This document shows, piece by piece, positions 62,658-64,000 of a stretch of 64,000 nucleotides of DNA. A program made the translations under genes and the position numbers. The stretch is taken from assembly GCA_947589055.1 (NCBI GenBank), contig CANPZL010000003.1:1-64000 (forward strand), written 5' to 3'. The stretch is from an uncultured Lachnospiraceae bacterium (lineage in GTDB: Bacteria > Bacillota > Clostridia > Lachnospirales > Lachnospiraceae). The stretch's first letter is position 1; the number at the start of each line of letters is the position of its first letter. The notes below the pieces were generated by a model. The model did not search any database, was not told where the DNA came from, and saw only the letters and a program-made list of their open reading frames with translations.

Positions 62658-62810
62658 ATGAAAGAGCGAATCTATAAGACAATTTCCCATACCGGTGTAT
62701 GGAGCATGGTATTAGGAATTATCGTTATTTGTCTCAGCGTAGCTGGGGGTGTGGTTTTGATCGTCAATGGAGCAAGGTTACTAAAGACAAAGTCGGAAAT
62801 AATGTTTTAG
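62658..62810 (+). CDS. Small single-pass membrane protein (50 aa)
   Basis: A 50-residue protein I do not recognise. One hydrophobic helix spans about residues 16-38 (MVLGIIVICLSVAGGVVLIV), with a basic stretch on each side. Support is AGGAGGG eight bases before ATG, 13 bases after pyrE, and a terminator right after it. It is likely translated from the pyrE transcript. Its function is unknown. Confidence 0.65.
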   Translation: MKERIYKTISHTGVWSMVLGIIVICLSVAGGVVLIVNGARLLKTKSEIMF

Positions 62811-62836
62811 TTCAGAAATCAGATGTTACGGTAGAT

Positions 62837-62863
62837 AAGGGGAGGCATTGACTTCCCCTTTTA
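62837..62863 (+). terminator. Terminator after the pyrE transcript
   Basis: AAGGGGAGG pairs with CTTCCCCTT with one G-U pair and a short loop, then TTAT. U tail is short. Confidence 0.65.
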
Positions 62864-62904
62864 TGTGAATATTTTTTAATAAAAAAAGTTAAACAGGAAG
62901 AAAG

Positions 62905-63390
62905 ATGGATAGCAGAAAAAGATTTCGTGTCATATGTCTGATCATTTTTATAATATATATCATTGGAATCGTGTATTTTCTATTGCTGAGTGATATATAT
63001 GGAAGAAGCAATGGATATACGGATTATCGGTACAATCTGATCCCATTTTTGGAAATTAAACGATTTATGCACAGCTTTTTAAGTGATGGAAGCATAACAT
63101 TTACGGATGTTTTTATAAATTTGGTGGGAAACGTAGTCGCATTCATTCCCTTTGGCGCCTTGATCCGCTGGGTCAGGAATTGTAAAACCGGTTTCCCGAT
63201 CGCTGTTTTATATACATTTCTGTTCAGTCTCGCCATTGAATTGATTCAGTTTTTCACCAGGGTAGGGGTGTTTGATGTTGACGACCTGATCTTGAATACC
63301 TGCGGTGGAGCCATTGGATATATCTGCTATCGTATCCTTCGGTTTCTCGACAGAAGGAGGTATCGGAATGACAAAAAAGAAGAATCATAA
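62905..63390 (+). CDS. VanZ-like family membrane protein
   Basis: A 161-residue membrane protein with four hydrophobic helices. NLIPFLEIKRF, NLVGNVVAFIPFGALI and SLAIELIQFFTRVGVFDVDDLILNTCGG are typical VanZ-like motifs (SLGIELLQ, DVDDLLLN). Some members confer slight teicoplanin resistance, but chromosomal copies like this usually have unknown roles. AGGAAG lies seven bases upstream. It overlaps the next gene. Confidence 0.85.
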   Translation: MDSRKRFRVICLIIFIIYIIGIVYFLLLSDIYGRSNGYTDYRYNLIPFLEIKRFMHSFLSDGSITFTDVFINLVGNVVAFIPFGALIRWVRNCKTGFPIAVLYTFLFSLAIELIQFFTRVGVFDVDDLILNTCGGAIGYICYRILRFLDRRRYRNDKKEES

Positions 63391-63694
63391 ACCATACCGG
63401 TTTAAGGACGTAAAGCATTCGCCGGATGGAATGCTCTCTTGCGGTCTGGCAGTGTTCTCGTTTCTAGGGCTGGCGTTTGCGTTTATTATAACGATTCGGG
63501 CAAGAGGACAAGCCGGCGGCTGGATTGGGCTTTTAGGCTTAGCGGCTTTTCTTTTTTCGATTCTGGGACTGATTTTTGCCATTATAAGCTGGAAGGACGA
63601 AGAAGCCTCAGATATGTCGAAACGGGCTGGAACACTCTCAAATATTGCTTTGATTATTGTGAATGTTATTGTGATAATTCTGGGTTTTATTTGA
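63368..63694 (+). CDS. Small membrane protein of unknown function (108 aa)
   Basis: A 108-residue protein with a basic N-terminus (MTKKKNHKPYRFKDVKHSPD) and three membrane helices. I recognise the layout from Clostridia but no function. ATG 63368 has AAGGAGG seven bases upstream. It overlaps the VanZ-like gene by 23 bases, so translation is probably coupled. Confidence 0.65.
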   Translation: MTKKKNHKPYRFKDVKHSPDGMLSCGLAVFSFLGLAFAFIITIRARGQAGGWIGLLGLAAFLFSILGLIFAIISWKDEEASDMSKRAGTLSNIALIIVNVIVIILGFI

Positions 63695-63731
63695 TTATTA
63701 GCACAAAAAGAAAGGATTGGAAAAAAGTGAT

Positions 63732-64000
63732 ATGACTCGTCTGGAACAACAAATGCAGTTTTTAATGGAAGTGGATAAGTTAAAGAGTGTTCAACGTCAA
63801 ACATATCTGATTCATACCCATCGGCAGGAGAATGATGCAGAGCATTCTTGGCATCTGGCAATTATGTGTATGCTGTTAGAGGAATATTCGAATGCTAAGA
63901 TTGATAAACTAAGGGTAATGGAGATGGTTCTGATACATGATATAGTTGAGATTGATGCAGGCGATACCTATGCTTATGATGTGAAAGGGAATGAAACAAA
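63732..64000 (+). CDS. HD-domain phosphohydrolase, partial (cut by window end)
   Basis: The first 89 residues or so of an HD-superfamily protein; the frame is open to the window edge. NDAEHSWHLAIMCMLLEE gives the first histidine and VLIHDIVEIDAGDTY the HD pair with following Asp, as in the YfbR/HD_3 group (5'-deoxynucleotidases and related proteins). ATG 63732 follows a weak AAAGGATTGG site. The 3' part is outside the window. Confidence 0.8.
   Translation, partial: MTRLEQQMQFLMEVDKLKSVQRQTYLIHTHRQENDAEHSWHLAIMCMLLEEYSNAKIDKLRVMEMVLIHDIVEIDAGDTYAYDVKGNET

Overview
The window looks like chromosome of a low-to-moderate GC, endospore-forming, anaerobic Firmicute, most likely class Clostridia and probably Lachnospiraceae-like. 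The reasons are strong AGGAGG Shine-Dalgarno sites throughout, the spoIIAA-spoIIAB-sigF-spoVA sporulation block, AddAB instead of RecBCD, a type 1B dihydroorotate dehydrogenase with PyrK, a CIRCE-controlled hsp20, and many paired sigma-A promoters and U-tailed terminators. The family-level placement is inference. I see no prophage, insertion sequence, CRISPR array or rRNA.

Layout. 47-9432: polysaccharide deacetylase, a folate cluster (folC, HD-domain gene, folP, folB-folK fusion), pheA and a polyphosphate pair (ppx/gppA-type, ppk1). 9433-15055: tRNA-Leu(UAG), an iron-sulfur aldo/keto reductase, a small reverse-strand gene, a permuted papain-fold-like protein, an XRE regulator, a reverse-strand Na+/solute symporter and CIRCE-controlled hsp20. 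15129-28021: a 13 kb surface-glycan locus under one strong promoter: two glycosyltransferases, an ABC-2 exporter, UDP-galactopyranose mutase, GalE, a polyprenyl-phosphate sugar transferase, two proteins sharing an uncommon RDG/DxGW domain (one fused to a HAD domain, one alone), and a membrane-anchored YkuD-like protein whose catalytic motif is altered.

28099-40553: topB, a hexapeptide-repeat protein, a reverse-strand membrane protein, addB-addA, queF and a second folC. 40557-45762: a 51-residue protein, a zinc-ribbon/TPR membrane protein, then spoIIAA-spoIIAB-sigF, a small membrane protein behind a SigF-like promoter, and spoVAA-AB-AC without spoVAD/AE. 45884-47233: infC-rpmI-rplT with an attenuator leader and an AUU start for infC. 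47349-52441: a CAP-domain lipoprotein, tRNA-Leu(AAG), a DHH phosphoesterase, a membrane protein and purH.

52463-64000: a cold-shock gene with a structured leader, tRNA-Gly(GCC) and mgtE on the reverse strand, a MIF-type tautomerase, pyrimidine genes (pyrC, then pyrF-pyrK-pyrD and pyrE) interrupted by a CPBP protease, an M19 dipeptidase and a C26 amidotransferase, a 50-residue membrane protein, VanZ-like and other membrane proteins, and the start of an HD-domain gene cut by the window edge.

The least ordinary part is the glycan locus. Its Glf/GalE genes point to a galactofuranose-containing polymer exported by an ABC transporter whose ATPase carries an N-terminal membrane anchor. The RDG/DxGW pair and the altered YkuD-like protein are the best candidates for undescribed function.
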